64,000 nucleotides of DNA from Micavibrio sp. (GTDB lineage Bacteria; Pseudomonadota; Alphaproteobacteria; Micavibrionales; UBA2020). Position 1 is the first letter of the stretch. Each line of letters begins with the position of its first letter. The position numbers were made by a program, and so were the translations under genes. The notes under the pieces are model-generated. The model ran no database searches. It saw only the letters and a program-made list of their open reading frames with translations, and was not told the DNA's origin. The DNA is taken from assembly GCA_028283745.1 (NCBI GenBank), contig JAPWJZ010000007.1, positions 62,001 through 126,000 on the forward strand. The letters are read 5' to 3'. Shown piece after piece: positions 34,344 to 43,069 of this stretch.

Positions 34344-35966
34344 TTATGCTTTGTCGTTATTCTGCGTTTGCAGGTTTTCAAACAGGCGCGAGAATTCCTC
34401 GAAATTAACGGGTTTCACAAGATGGTGGTTAAACCCTGCCGCAAAAGCCTGCCGCCGGTCGGATTCCTGACCCCAGCCGGTCTGCGCGATGATGACGGTG
34501 TTTTTAAAAGCCTCATCCAGCCGCAGCGCATTGCAGACCTCATAACCGTTCATGCCGGGCAAGCCGATGTCGAGCAGGATAACATCCGGCTTCAGCCGTT
34601 TCGCGGCATCAAGCGCCTCGATACCGTCGTGGGCAAGGTCGGGGTGGTGGCCCATCATTTCCAGCATCCAGCCCGTGGTCTGGGCGGATGAAATATTGTC
34701 ATCCACCACCAGCACATTCAGGGCGCGGGCATTGGCGGGTGCTTCACTGGCGGCTGTTGCGGCTGGTTCTTCTTCAATGCCGGCTTCCACCAGCGGGAAG
34801 CTGAGCGTGAAGGTGGTGCCAGCGCCGACGCCACTGCTTGCAGCCATGATGGTGCCGTTGTGCATATCCGTCAGGCGCTTCACCAGCGCAAGGCCAATGC
34901 CAAGTCCGCCCTGTGCGCGCTCAAGGTTGCGGCCCACCTGTGTGAACAGGTCGAAGACTTTCGACAGCATATCGGCGGGAATGCCAACGCCGTTGTCGGT
35001 CACTCGAATAACGACGTTATCGGCCTCATGCGCAACCGCCAGCGTTATTTTGCCGCCGTCCGGCGTGTATTTGGCGGCGTTGTTGAGGATGTTGCCGATG
35101 ATCTGCGCCATGCGCGTCGGGTCGGCTTCAATCCACAGCGGCTCCTGCGGCAGCTCAACTTTAAGGTCGTGGTGGCTTGCGTCAATCAGCGGCCGGCTGG
35201 TTTCAATCGCGTCCTGTACCGCCTGCCTGACGGAAAGTTTTTGCGTGCGAAGGGAAATTTTTCCCTGGCTGACGCGCGACACATCCAGCAGGTCGTCGAT
35301 CAGGTGCACAAGGTGGCTTAGCTGTCGCGTCATCATGTCGCGCACGACTTCGGTGGTTTCACCGTTCGCGCTCATCTTCAAAATCTGCAGGCCGTTGCGG
35401 ATGGGGGCGAGCGGGTTGCGCAGTTCATGCGCCAGCGTCGCCAGAAATTCATCCTTGCGGGTATCGGCTTCCTTTAATGCTGCGGCGTAGTTCTGGCTTT
35501 CGGTCAGCAGCCGGTCGTTTTCCTCGGCCGATACTTTCAGCGCCTGCAACTGGCAGTCGATTTGTTGGCGCTGGCGGAACAGTTCAAAAAATACATCAGC
35601 CTTGCTGCGCAGTACATCCGCCTCGATCGGCTTGTACAGAAAGTCAACCGCGCCCGCTTCATAACCACGGAAGCGGCGCTGGCGGTCGGCGTTGCCGGCG
35701 GTGAGAAAGATAATGGGCACGCGGCGGGTTTTTTCAGTGCCGCGCATCAGCTCGGCCAGTTCAAACCCGTCCATCCCCGGCATCTGGACATCCAGCAGGG
35801 CGAGGGCAACTTCGTGCTTCAGCAGCAATTCAAGCGCTTCAACGCCCGAACGCGCTTTAAGCAGCACAAGGTTTTCGCGGCGCAGCAGTGCTTCCAGCGA
35901 CAGCAGGTTTTCCGCAAGGTCGTCGACCAGCAGGAAGTATACCGGTTCTGCATTCTGCATGCTCAT
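34344..35966 (-). CDS. Hybrid protein: receiver - histidine kinase - receiver
   Basis: 540 residues, no membrane helix. A receiver domain comes first (FLLVDDLAENLLSLEALLRR with phosphoacceptor Asp in LALLDVQMPGMDG and Lys in FLYKPIE). Then a coiled coil, HisKA with LATLAHELRNPLAPI (His180), an HATPase with NAAKYTPDGGK and VTDNGVGIP, and a C-terminal receiver (VLVVDDNISSAQT, ILLDIGLPGMNG, HLVKPVN). It may take phosphate from the large kinase upstream and act as a phosphorelay member. Its start overlaps the CheB stop by four bases. Confidence 0.88.
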   Translation of the reverse strand: MSMQNAEPVYFLLVDDLAENLLSLEALLRRENLVLLKARSGVEALELLLKHEVALALLDVQMPGMDGFELAELMRGTEKTRRVPIIFLTAGNADRQRRFRGYEAGAVDFLYKPIEADVLRSKADVFFELFRQRQQIDCQLQALKVSAEENDRLLTESQNYAAALKEADTRKDEFLATLAHELRNPLAPIRNGLQILKMSANGETTEVVRDMMTRQLSHLVHLIDDLLDVSRVSQGKISLRTQKLSVRQAVQDAIETSRPLIDASHHDLKVELPQEPLWIEADPTRMAQIIGNILNNAAKYTPDGGKITLAVAHEADNVVIRVTDNGVGIPADMLSKVFDLFTQVGRNLERAQGGLGIGLALVKRLTDMHNGTIMAASSGVGAGTTFTLSFPLVEAGIEEEPAATAASEAPANARALNVLVVDDNISSAQTTGWMLEMMGHHPDLAHDGIEALDAAKRLKPDVILLDIGLPGMNGYEVCNALRLDEAFKNTVIIAQTGWGQESDRRQAFAAGFNHHLVKPVNFEEFSRLFENLQTQNNDKA

Positions 35967-36541
35967 ATCGCGTTAACTTTCTGCAGATAGGTTGCCATGG
36001 CTTCAATATCCATGCTCTGCGCCGTCGGGCAGGCATCCAGCGTTGCCTGCGGCATAGCATTGGCATAGGCTTTAGCGGGGGATTGCACAAGCGCGCGGCC
36101 TCCTTCCTTCACAATCGCTTCCATGCCCTTTGCGCCATCCGCATTCGCGCCGGAAAGAATGATGCCGACAAGGGTGTCGCCAAAAGCGTCCGCCGCCGTT
36201 TCAAACAATACGTCGATGGACGGGCGTGAGAATTGCACGGGTTCTTCATTTGACAGTGACAGACGGCCATCAGGCTCCACCAGCAAATGGTAATCGGGCG
36301 GGGCGAAGTAAATGGTGCCGGCTTTCAAGGGTTCTTTATCTTCCGCTTCCCGTACGTCCATCTGGCATTTGGCTTTCAGCAATTCAGCCATAACGCTTTT
36401 CTTGGTCGGCGGTATATGGACGACGACCATGATGGGCAGCGGGTAGTTGCCGGGCAGTGTGGGCAGCAGCGCCGACAATGCCTCGAGCGAGCCTGCGGAC
36501 CCGCCGATGACAACAGCCTTGGTAATCGTACGTTCCATCAC
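35963..36541 (-). CDS. CheB-type methylesterase domain protein
   Basis: 192 residues: a lone CheB methylesterase domain without its usual receiver. The catalytic residues are visible: Ser in VIGGSAGSLEAL, His in MVVVHIPP, and Asp in GANADGAKGM. FAPPDYHLLVEPDGRLSLS is a family motif. Lacking the receiver, it must be controlled another way. It sits between cheR and the receiver-kinase gene, overlapping both by four bases. No other chemotaxis genes are in the window, so it probably serves the kinase system. Confidence 0.87.
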   Translation of the reverse strand: MMERTITKAVVIGGSAGSLEALSALLPTLPGNYPLPIMVVVHIPPTKKSVMAELLKAKCQMDVREAEDKEPLKAGTIYFAPPDYHLLVEPDGRLSLSNEEPVQFSRPSIDVLFETAADAFGDTLVGIILSGANADGAKGMEAIVKEGGRALVQSPAKAYANAMPQATLDACPTAQSMDIEAMATYLQKVNAI

Positions 36542-37365
36542 GGGGTGCCGCCCTTCTGGAATATTTTTTCTTCACGCGAAAAATCGCTGAATGCCGCGGC
36601 ACTTGATGAAAAGCGGATGCTTTCCTTGGATCCAAGGCCAAGGAAGCCTTTACGCTCGAGCGAGTCATTGAACAGGCCAATAACCCTGTCCTGCAAAGGG
36701 CGGTCAAAATAGATCAGCACGTTGCGGCAGGAAATAAGCTGCATTTCGGCAAAAACGGCGTCCGTCACAAGGCTATGGTCGGAAAAGACGACGCGCTGGC
36801 GCAGGCTTTTGTCGAATGTCGCCGCGCCATAACCCGCGGTGTAATAATCAGAGAGGGATGATTTACCGCCGGAATTCCGGTGGTTCTCTGTAAACAGCTG
36901 GATGCGGTCAAGGGCATACACGCCCGCCTGCGCCTTGCGCAAGGCGTCGGGGTTAATGTCGGTTGCGTAGAAAATAGATTTTTCTTCCAGCCCTTCTTCG
37001 CGGAAAAGGATGACGAATGAATAAAGTTCTTCGCCGCTGCTGCAGCCCGCAATCCAGATTTTGAGTGACGGATAGGTGCGGAGGTGCGGAATGACTTTTT
37101 CGCGGAGGGCGCGAAAATAACTGGGGTCGCGGAAAAATTCGCTGACCTGCACGGTCATGTACGACAGTAGTTCTTCCAGCATAACGGGGTTGTGCAGCAC
37201 TTTTTCCTGCAGGGCTGAAAATGTCGCGCAACCGAAATGCGTGCGTGCCTGCAGCAGCCGCCGCTTGACAGAGGCCATGGAATAACCACGGAAGTCATAG
37301 TGATACTGGCGGTAAATTCCCTCCAGCAGCAAATGAATTTCAATGTCCTCTATTTTATCCGGCAC
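36538..37365 (-). CDS. CheR-type protein methyltransferase
   Basis: 275 residues. A CheR N-terminal helical part (YHYDFRGYSMASVKRRLLQA) is followed by the SAM-binding domain with VSEFFRDPSYFRALREKVIP and IWIAGCSSGEELYSFVILF (the GxxxG-type loop) and FYATDINPDAL. CRNVLIYFD is the family signature. In such kinase clusters CheR and CheB may methylate and demethylate the N-terminal coiled coil of the kinase. It begins 13 bases after the large hybrid kinase stop. Confidence 0.9.
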   Translation of the reverse strand: MPDKIEDIEIHLLLEGIYRQYHYDFRGYSMASVKRRLLQARTHFGCATFSALQEKVLHNPVMLEELLSYMTVQVSEFFRDPSYFRALREKVIPHLRTYPSLKIWIAGCSSGEELYSFVILFREEGLEEKSIFYATDINPDALRKAQAGVYALDRIQLFTENHRNSGGKSSLSDYYTAGYGAATFDKSLRQRVVFSDHSLVTDAVFAEMQLISCRNVLIYFDRPLQDRVIGLFNDSLERKGFLGLGSKESIRFSSSAAAFSDFSREEKIFQKGGTP

Positions 37366-37377
37366 GGAGGTTCCTCA

Positions 37378-40300
37378 TCATCTTGGCATCCAGACGCGGA
37401 CGAGGGAAAGAAGCTTTTCCACATCCAGCGGCTTGGCCATGTAATCATTCGCGCCGGCATTCAGGCAACGTTCCTGGTCATCCTTCATCGCTTTTGCCGT
37501 CAGCATGATGATGGGGAGCTTTTTCCATTCCGGATGTTTACGAATTTCGCGCGTGGCGGTCAGGCCGTCCATCACCGGCATCATGACATCCATGAGGACG
37601 AGGTCGATGGCATTGTCCGGCGTATGGCTTGCTTTTTCGAGCATGGACAGGGCTTCAACGCCGTTGCGGGCGATATTAACGGTCACGCCATGCGGTTCGA
37701 AAATATTGGTGACGGCGTAGATGTTGCGGATGTCATCCTCGACGATAAGGATACGGCGGCCCTCAAGCGCGGCGTCGCGGTTGCGTGCCAGCTGGATCAT
37801 CTTCTGCTGTTCGGGCGGCAGTTCGGAAACGACCTGGTGCAGGAACAGGGTCACTTCATCCAGCAGCCTTTCGGGCGATTTGGCACCCTTGATGATGATG
37901 GATTTTGAATATTTACGCAGGCGATGCTCTTCATCCAGCGTCAGGTCCTTGCCGGTATAGACAATGACGGGCGGGAAGGAATAGGCATCTTCCTTGCTCA
38001 AGGTTTCGAGCAGGGAATAGCCGGAAGCATCGGGCAGTGACAGGTCAAGCACCATGCAGTCAAAAATGCTTTCTTTCAAAAGCTCAAGGCATTCGGCTGC
38101 GGTGCTGGCACCCACGGTTTCAACATCGTGCGATTTCAGCAGGCGTGAAACACTGTCCAGCTGCACTTTATCGTCTTCGACGATAAGAACGCGGCGAAGG
38201 CGCTTTTCCAGCTTTTCTTCCAGCTGGCGCAGTACGCGTGATAGTTCGGAGCGCAGGACGGGCTTCGGCATATAGCCGACCGCGCCAAGCTCCATGGCGG
38301 TCTGTGCGTAATCACCTGCAGAGACCACGTGGACGGGGATGTGGCGCGTGCGCGTATCGCGCTTCAGGCGGTCGAGGACGGAAAGGCCGGAATGGTCGGG
38401 CAGGCCGATATCGAGAATAACGGCGCTCGGCAGGTATTGCTGCGCTACAACCAGCGCTTCATCCGCGTGCGTTGCGATAAGGCACTGGAAGTCCAGCTCA
38501 TGCGCAAGGTCGTACAGAATGCGGGCGAAGGATTCATCATCCTCGATCACCAGAATGGCGCGGCGCGCGCCGGAGAGAGCTTCGCGGTCATCGGGGATGC
38601 GCGCGATGTGGCGGTGCGGCAGCGGCGCTTCGTCCTTTTTCATTTCTGCAATGGCCTCGGTACGAATTTCCGGGCGATGCAGTGGCAGCGGGGCCTGGTA
38701 AACGGCAGGCACGACAATGGTAAAGGTACTGCCTTTGCCCATTTCGCTGGCAAGTTCGATGGTGCCGCCCAGCAGGCGCGTCAGTTGACGGCAGATGGAA
38801 AGGCCAAGGCCGGTGCCGCCATAACGGCGGCTAATGGTGCCATCCGCCTGGCGGAAGGCATCAAATACGGCCTGTTGTTGTTCTTTTGAAATGCCAATGC
38901 CGCTGTCGGTCACGGCAAAGGCAATATGACCTTCCCCGCGCGCGCTGACGCTGACGGTCACCTGACCGTTTTCAGTAAACTTGAAGGCGTTTGACAGCAG
39001 GTTTTTAAGAACCTGTTCCAAGCGCTGGCGGTCGGTCGTCAGCATCGACGGGCAACCGGGCGAAACGACGCAGTTGAAGGCGAGGCCCTTTTGCTGCGCG
39101 AAGGGCAGGAAGGTGCGCGACAAGTCATCCAGCAGGCGGGGGATTGAAGCTTGCTCCGCATTGATCTCCATATGGCCCGCCTCGATCTTCGAGAGGTCGA
39201 GAATGTCGTTAATCAGCGTCAGCAGGTCATTGCCCGAAGACTGGATGGTTTGCGCGTATTTCACCTGCTCGTCCGTCAGGTTGCCCTGCTTGTTGTCAGC
39301 CAGCAGCTTGGCAAGGATGAGGGAGGAATTAAGGGGGGTGCGCAGCTCATGCGACATGTTGGCAAGGAAGTCCGATTTATACTGGCTTGCCTGTTCCAGT
39401 TCTTCCGCCTTGACCTGCACGGCGTTCTTGGCGCGGGCCACATCATCGCGCTGAATTTCAAGCAGCTGGGTTTGCTCTTCCAGCTGGGAGTTGGTTTGCT
39501 CCAGCTCTGCATGCTGTTGTTCAAGGCGGCCTTGCGTTTCCTTCAGCGCGCGGCTTTGCTCCTCCAGTTCTTCGTTGGAAACACGCAGCTCTTCGCTTTG
39601 GGTTTGCAGTTCTTCAGACTGGCGCTGCGTTTCTTCCAGCAGGTCCTGCAGGTGGGAACGGTAGTTGGCGGAGCGGATGGAGACGCCAATCGATTCCGAC
39701 GCGCGTTGCAGCAGTTCCAGCGACAGGTCGTTGAGCGGGTGGACGAAGCCAAGCTCCAGCACGCCATCCACAATGCCATCAGATGACGCGGCGGAAATGA
39801 CAAGGTTGCGCGGTGCTGCGTGGCCCAGGGCGGAACCGACGGTCAAATAACCATCCGGCACATCGCGCACGACGAAGGTGCTGTTGTCTTTCGCTGCCTG
39901 GCCCAAAAGGCCATCGCCGTAATTAATGCTTTCCGGGATAGTGGCATCCGACGGCACGCCGAAGGTGGCGACACGCTGGAATTTGCCACCTTTCTTGCTG
40001 AAGAAGGCGCCGGCCTGCGCATCAAGGTAGCCTGCGAGAAATTTGAGGATGCCTTCGCCCAGCATAGTCACGTCACGTTCGCCGCTAATAACCGCGGCAA
40101 GCCCCAATTCGCCCGATTGCAGCCATTCCTGGCGACGGCGGGTGATGGATGACCTGCGGACCAATATGGCAACGCCGGTAGCCATCAGCGCGCCGAGAAG
40201 GCCGGTAAGAATGCCGCTGCCAATTGCAACGCGGAAGGCATCTGCCATTTCTGCAATGCGCAGGTCGCGTAATCTATCTTCCTCGCGCTCCATGTTATTG

Positions 40301-40809
40301 GCAATGTCGCGCACTTGATCCATGGCGATTTTACCGCGGTCGGTCAGGACCACCGCAACGGCAGCATCAAAACCTTTCTCACGGCGTATAATGATGGTCT
40401 GCGCAAGTTCGGCCAGCTTGATCTTGATGTTGCTTTGCATTGAAGCAATGCGTGTTTGCTGCGCCGGGTTATCAACCGTCAGCTTCTTCAGGCTTTCAAT
40501 TGTGTCTTCAACCACGGGCAGGGCCGCGTTATACGGCGCAAGGTATTTTTCCTGACCTGTTAGCAGGAATCCGCGCTGGCCGGTTTCAGCATCCTTCATC
40601 TGCGACTGCAGAATATCGATTGCTGACAGCACTTCGTGGGTATGGACGACAAGGTCCGAATTACGGTTCAGTGTGCTGATGTTGAGGTATGAAACAACGC
40701 CCGACAGTACAAAAAACAGCAGCACTGCTGCGAAACCGAAAGCAATGGCGGCTTCATTTTTTCCGCCAATGCGTGCTTTGACGGGAGAAGCGGGGGCTTT
40801 AAAATTCAT
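37378..40809 (-). CDS. Large hybrid sensor kinase: CHASE3 - GAF - HisKA - HATPase - three receivers
   Basis: 1143 residues. TM1 at about 20-43; a CHASE3 sensor domain at 45-185 (with KDAETGQRGFLLTGQEKYL); TM2 at about 192-214. A GAF domain at about 235-385 (GDGLLGQAAKDNSTFVVRDVP), then a coiled coil at about 388-475 rich in EEL/EEQ. HisKA has MSHELRTPLNS (His487) and HATPase has NAFKFTENGQ and GIGISKEQQ. Three receivers follow: Asp in VILDIGLPDHSG, MVLDLSLPDASG, and LVLMDVMMPVMDG. First gene of the four-gene operon. Signal unknown. Confidence 0.92.
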   Translation of the reverse strand: MNFKAPASPVKARIGGKNEAAIAFGFAAVLLFFVLSGVVSYLNISTLNRNSDLVVHTHEVLSAIDILQSQMKDAETGQRGFLLTGQEKYLAPYNAALPVVEDTIESLKKLTVDNPAQQTRIASMQSNIKIKLAELAQTIIIRREKGFDAAVAVVLTDRGKIAMDQVRDIANNMEREEDRLRDLRIAEMADAFRVAIGSGILTGLLGALMATGVAILVRRSSITRRRQEWLQSGELGLAAVISGERDVTMLGEGILKFLAGYLDAQAGAFFSKKGGKFQRVATFGVPSDATIPESINYGDGLLGQAAKDNSTFVVRDVPDGYLTVGSALGHAAPRNLVISAASSDGIVDGVLELGFVHPLNDLSLELLQRASESIGVSIRSANYRSHLQDLLEETQRQSEELQTQSEELRVSNEELEEQSRALKETQGRLEQQHAELEQTNSQLEEQTQLLEIQRDDVARAKNAVQVKAEELEQASQYKSDFLANMSHELRTPLNSSLILAKLLADNKQGNLTDEQVKYAQTIQSSGNDLLTLINDILDLSKIEAGHMEINAEQASIPRLLDDLSRTFLPFAQQKGLAFNCVVSPGCPSMLTTDRQRLEQVLKNLLSNAFKFTENGQVTVSVSARGEGHIAFAVTDSGIGISKEQQQAVFDAFRQADGTISRRYGGTGLGLSICRQLTRLLGGTIELASEMGKGSTFTIVVPAVYQAPLPLHRPEIRTEAIAEMKKDEAPLPHRHIARIPDDREALSGARRAILVIEDDESFARILYDLAHELDFQCLIATHADEALVVAQQYLPSAVILDIGLPDHSGLSVLDRLKRDTRTRHIPVHVVSAGDYAQTAMELGAVGYMPKPVLRSELSRVLRQLEEKLEKRLRRVLIVEDDKVQLDSVSRLLKSHDVETVGASTAAECLELLKESIFDCMVLDLSLPDASGYSLLETLSKEDAYSFPPVIVYTGKDLTLDEEHRLRKYSKSIIIKGAKSPERLLDEVTLFLHQVVSELPPEQQKMIQLARNRDAALEGRRILIVEDDIRNIYAVTNIFEPHGVTVNIARNGVEALSMLEKASHTPDNAIDLVLMDVMMPVMDGLTATREIRKHPEWKKLPIIMLTAKAMKDDQERCLNAGANDYMAKPLDVEKLLSLVRVWMPR

Positions 40810-41119
40810 CTGTTTTCAGACCTTCATGCGAATTGTCGTAATGTCACAAAAGAACCAATATATGCTGCGCCTATTATATTAGGCGTTTATATGGGCTGTA
40901 TTCTACTGATAAAACAGATGTTATTAAATAAAAGCTAATAGAATTCAATCGTTTATATAATTTGAAACTTTAACAAACGATCTTTTGCCAAAAAGGTTCC
41001 CGGCAACGTGTTTTTGGCCTTTTTTTACACGCAGGTTATCCACAAGGCGACATAGCCGTGTACTCCGCAAATGGTGCGGTTATAGTGATGCAATCGTATG
41101 AAAAGAAGGGGAGCGGGAC
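40810..41119. other. 310-base AT-rich intergenic region with inverted repeats
   Basis: Divergent region between the kinase operon and the EamA gene. Inverted repeats: CGCCTA-(6)-TAGGCG near 40868-40886; ATCGTTT (40948-40954) with AAACGAT (40975-40981); and GCCAAAAA with TTTTTGGC (about 40987-41019) followed on the plus strand by CTTTTTTT, which looks like a terminator with no obvious gene before it. A single perfect DnaA-box-like TTATCCACA lies at 41036-41044. I see no open frame with a ribosome site. Confidence 0.4.
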
Positions 41120-41557
41120 ATGCGCCTACCATTGGATAGTTGGCAATTCTGGGCTGTTATGTCGGCTATTTTTGCGGCCATGACAGCAATTTTCGCCAAA
41201 ATCGGCATCGAGAATATCAATTCAGACTTCGCTACCTTCATCCGCACTGTAGTTATTCTGACCGTGCTGGGGCTTATCCTGTATGTTGGCGGCCAGTGGC
41301 AGGACTTGTCATCCATTTCGGGCAAAACCTATCTGTTCCTTGTCTTGTCCGGCCTTGCAACCGGCGGTTCATGGCTTTGCTATTTCCGCGCTTTAAAAAT
41401 AGGCGAGGCCGCCCGCGTCGCGCCCATAGATAAAATGAGCGTAGTCCTGGTCGCCATTTTCGGCGTCATCTTCCTCGGCGAAAAACTCTCCGGCCCCAAC
41501 TGGCTCGGCGTCACGCTGATCGCGTCAGGCGCAATTCTCGTCTCCTATAAAGGATAA
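41120..41557 (+). CDS. Single-domain EamA/DMT membrane protein
   Basis: 145 residues, with about five membrane helices: one EamA repeat. Segments AIFAAMTAIFAKIGIENI, FIRTVVILTVLGLILY, LFLVLSGLATGGSWLCYF, RVAPIDKMSVVLVAIFGVIF and LGVTLIASGAILVSYKG are the standard half-size transporter. Members likely act as homodimers. GGGAG precedes the start. It lies 35 bases before the left end of the integrated element, so it is the original neighbour of the tRNA gene. Confidence 0.85.
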   Translation: MRLPLDSWQFWAVMSAIFAAMTAIFAKIGIENINSDFATFIRTVVILTVLGLILYVGGQWQDLSSISGKTYLFLVLSGLATGGSWLCYFRALKIGEAARVAPIDKMSVVLVAIFGVIFLGEKLSGPNWLGVTLIASGAILVSYKG

Positions 41558-41592
41558 CGAGCAGACCGGATATTATGAGGTGGAAATTTGGC

Positions 41593-41619
41593 TGGAGCAT
41601 TGGTAGCGAGGGAGGGATT
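41593..41619. repeat. Left attachment repeat (27 bp direct repeat copy 1)
   Basis: Identical over 27 bases to 45717-45743, beginning TGGAGCATTGGTAGCGAG. Flanking bases on either side differ. It duplicates the last 19 bases of the tRNA gene (acceptor and part of the T arm) plus 8 bases downstream. Confidence 0.9.
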
Positions 41620-41688
41620 GCCGACCTAGCGACCAGTCCAGTATATCCCATTGATATGGCTAAATATTTCAAGGATAGGTTGAACATT

Positions 41689-41709
41689 TGTGACACCTCA
41701 ATGTGACAC
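41689..41709. repeat. Left arm-type sites: two TGTGACAC repeats
   Basis: TGTGACAC at 41689-41696 and 41702-41709, 13 bases apart, about 70 bases inside the left attachment repeat. The same pair with the same period and orientation occurs at the right end (45654-45674), so they are probably binding sites for the integrase N-terminal domain. Confidence 0.65.
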
Positions 41710-42101
41710 TTTGTAATCTCCGTTGTCAAGGTTCGATAAAAGCGAAGGTACAGAAAGGCGCGGCTAAACCTATTAGAGGGCCGTACAGCACGCCTAATTC
41801 TTTAGAGGTACATTAAAGCCAAAACAGGGTAGGCACTATTCAGCGACTCTCTAATGACTCAGGAGGGCTATGTCAGATATGGAGACACTACATCCATTCT
41901 GATTATCGGCGCGGTGGCATCATCGGATAGCATGGGGAAAATTAGGCGCGGTCAATGTATAGATGCCCTCTCAAGTTTCCGCCCCATTTTCTGAACCCTA
42001 GGGCATACGTGAAAAAGATAAATATAACGGAGAATTTCGACGCATTTGCGTCAAGGTTTTCATACCACTCAACGGTACGATACTAGAAGCTCGATACACA
42101 T
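41710..42101. other. Non-coding left end of the element
   Basis: No frame with a believable start and ribosome site in either strand in about 390 bases. Stop codons are frequent in all frames. Only the arm-type sites just before it can be named. Confidence 0.4.
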
Positions 42102-42779
42102 TCACTTACTAGACAAGAAAGCCATTAAAGCATCCAGCCTAATCCATTGCCGCTTGCCGAGAACATTAACACGAATAGATGCAGATTTTGGGTCTGATGC
42201 CTTACGCCTTTCTATCGGGAAGCTCTTGTCATTAATAACCACGACTTCTTTATTTATAGCAATTTTTGGAGTGTAGGTTTGAGTTGCAGTCTGAGCATTC
42301 TGCTTTGCTCTCATCCTTGCTTTAATTTCCGATAGTGTTTTACACCCGTTAAAGCTTATAGGCTTTACTAAATTGCAATTTATGCGTTCTTGAATTTTTT
42401 TGAGTCTATGAGCATATAATTCTCTATGCCAGATGTTGGGCTGAAGAAAGATGGTAGGAAACGTTTGTTGAACTTGCTTTAGAATTTCAACTTGTGTTTT
42501 ATTTCCAGCCTTATCTGAAACAAGTATATCGGCAATTGCCTCAAATACTTTAATGCCAGCACCATTCTTATTTTTTATATAGCCTCTATTAGATGGCTTA
42601 ATGCCAAATTCACTGTAACTAGGGTCGCTCTCTCTCAAGTATTTAGCTCTATCCAAAACAGTCTTGTTAATATCCGCATTAAACTTGTTAAGTGAATCCC
42701 TCTTATTTTTATATCTCTGTCGCTGGGGAGTAAGAAGTGCTTTAGTAGGCATATCAGACCTTTCATAGATAACATCCAT
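42102..42779 (-). CDS. Element-encoded hypothetical protein
   Basis: 225 residues from ATG 42779, chosen for AAAGGG six bases upstream; a longer frame to 42842 has none. The protein is Lys/Asn/Ile-rich, and the DNA is clearly richer in A and T than the flanks. The N-terminal part (TPQRQRYKNKRDSLNKFNAD) is basic; the centre has AIADILVSDKAGNKTQVEIL and FLQPNIWHRELYAHRLKKIQ, which could be a helical DNA-binding fold; the end is GKRQWIRLDALMAFLSSK. I cannot name a family. It might be a control or cargo protein of the element. Confidence 0.55.
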   Translation of the reverse strand: MDVIYERSDMPTKALLTPQRQRYKNKRDSLNKFNADINKTVLDRAKYLRESDPSYSEFGIKPSNRGYIKNKNGAGIKVFEAIADILVSDKAGNKTQVEILKQVQQTFPTIFLQPNIWHRELYAHRLKKIQERINCNLVKPISFNGCKTLSEIKARMRAKQNAQTATQTYTPKIAINKEVVVINDKSFPIERRKASDPKSASIRVNVLGKRQWIRLDALMAFLSSK

Positions 42780-42781
42780 TT

Positions 42782-42797
42782 TACACCCTTTAGGGTG
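42782..42797. promoter_or_regulatory. Palindrome overlapping the ribosome site of the gene at 42102-42779
   Basis: ACACCCTTTAGGGTGT is a 6-4-6 inverted repeat, which includes the AAAGGG ribosome site on the minus strand. It could be an operator or an RNA hairpin that hides the ribosome site. Confidence 0.45.
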
Positions 42798-42878
42798 TTT
42801 AGAGATTTGGTACACTTTAAGCGAAATAGCTATCAAGCGCACATCTCTACTATAGAGAAGTCGAATTAGGCCTATTGT

Positions 42879-43034
42879 TTATTTAAGCCCTTGAAATTTC
42901 ATGATTTCTACCTCTGCTGGCGTTCTGGGTTCCTTTGGGTACTCAAATACCGCCATTGCAAACGCGACGAGCCTGACATCGAAATTGTTAGGGCGGATAC
43001 GGTATGCCCTCTCCAGAGTTTTGCTAACCGCCAA
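42879..43034 (-). CDS. Possible short gene or remnant in the element
   Basis: An open frame runs on the minus strand from about 43088 to a TAA at 42879. If translated from a TTG at 43034 it gives 51 residues. It contains TLERAYRIRPNNFDVRLVAF and FEYPKEPRTPAEVEIMKFQG, a composition that looks coded rather than random. There is no ATG at the expected place: an ATA sits where a start would overlap the stop of the gene at 43070-43729. No clear ribosome site. It may be a real small gene with a rare start, or one whose start was lost. Confidence 0.35.
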   Translation of the reverse strand: MAVSKTLERAYRIRPNNFDVRLVAFAMAVFEYPKEPRTPAEVEIMKFQGLK

Positions 43035-43069
43035 ACAAAGTATATCTGCATTACGATGGCGCTGGTCGC

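Noticed and set aside
41036..41044. Perfect DnaA-box-like TTATCCACA
   Set aside because: Only one copy is present, with no cluster, AT-rich unwinding repeat or dnaA/dnaN neighbour. A replication origin is not supported.
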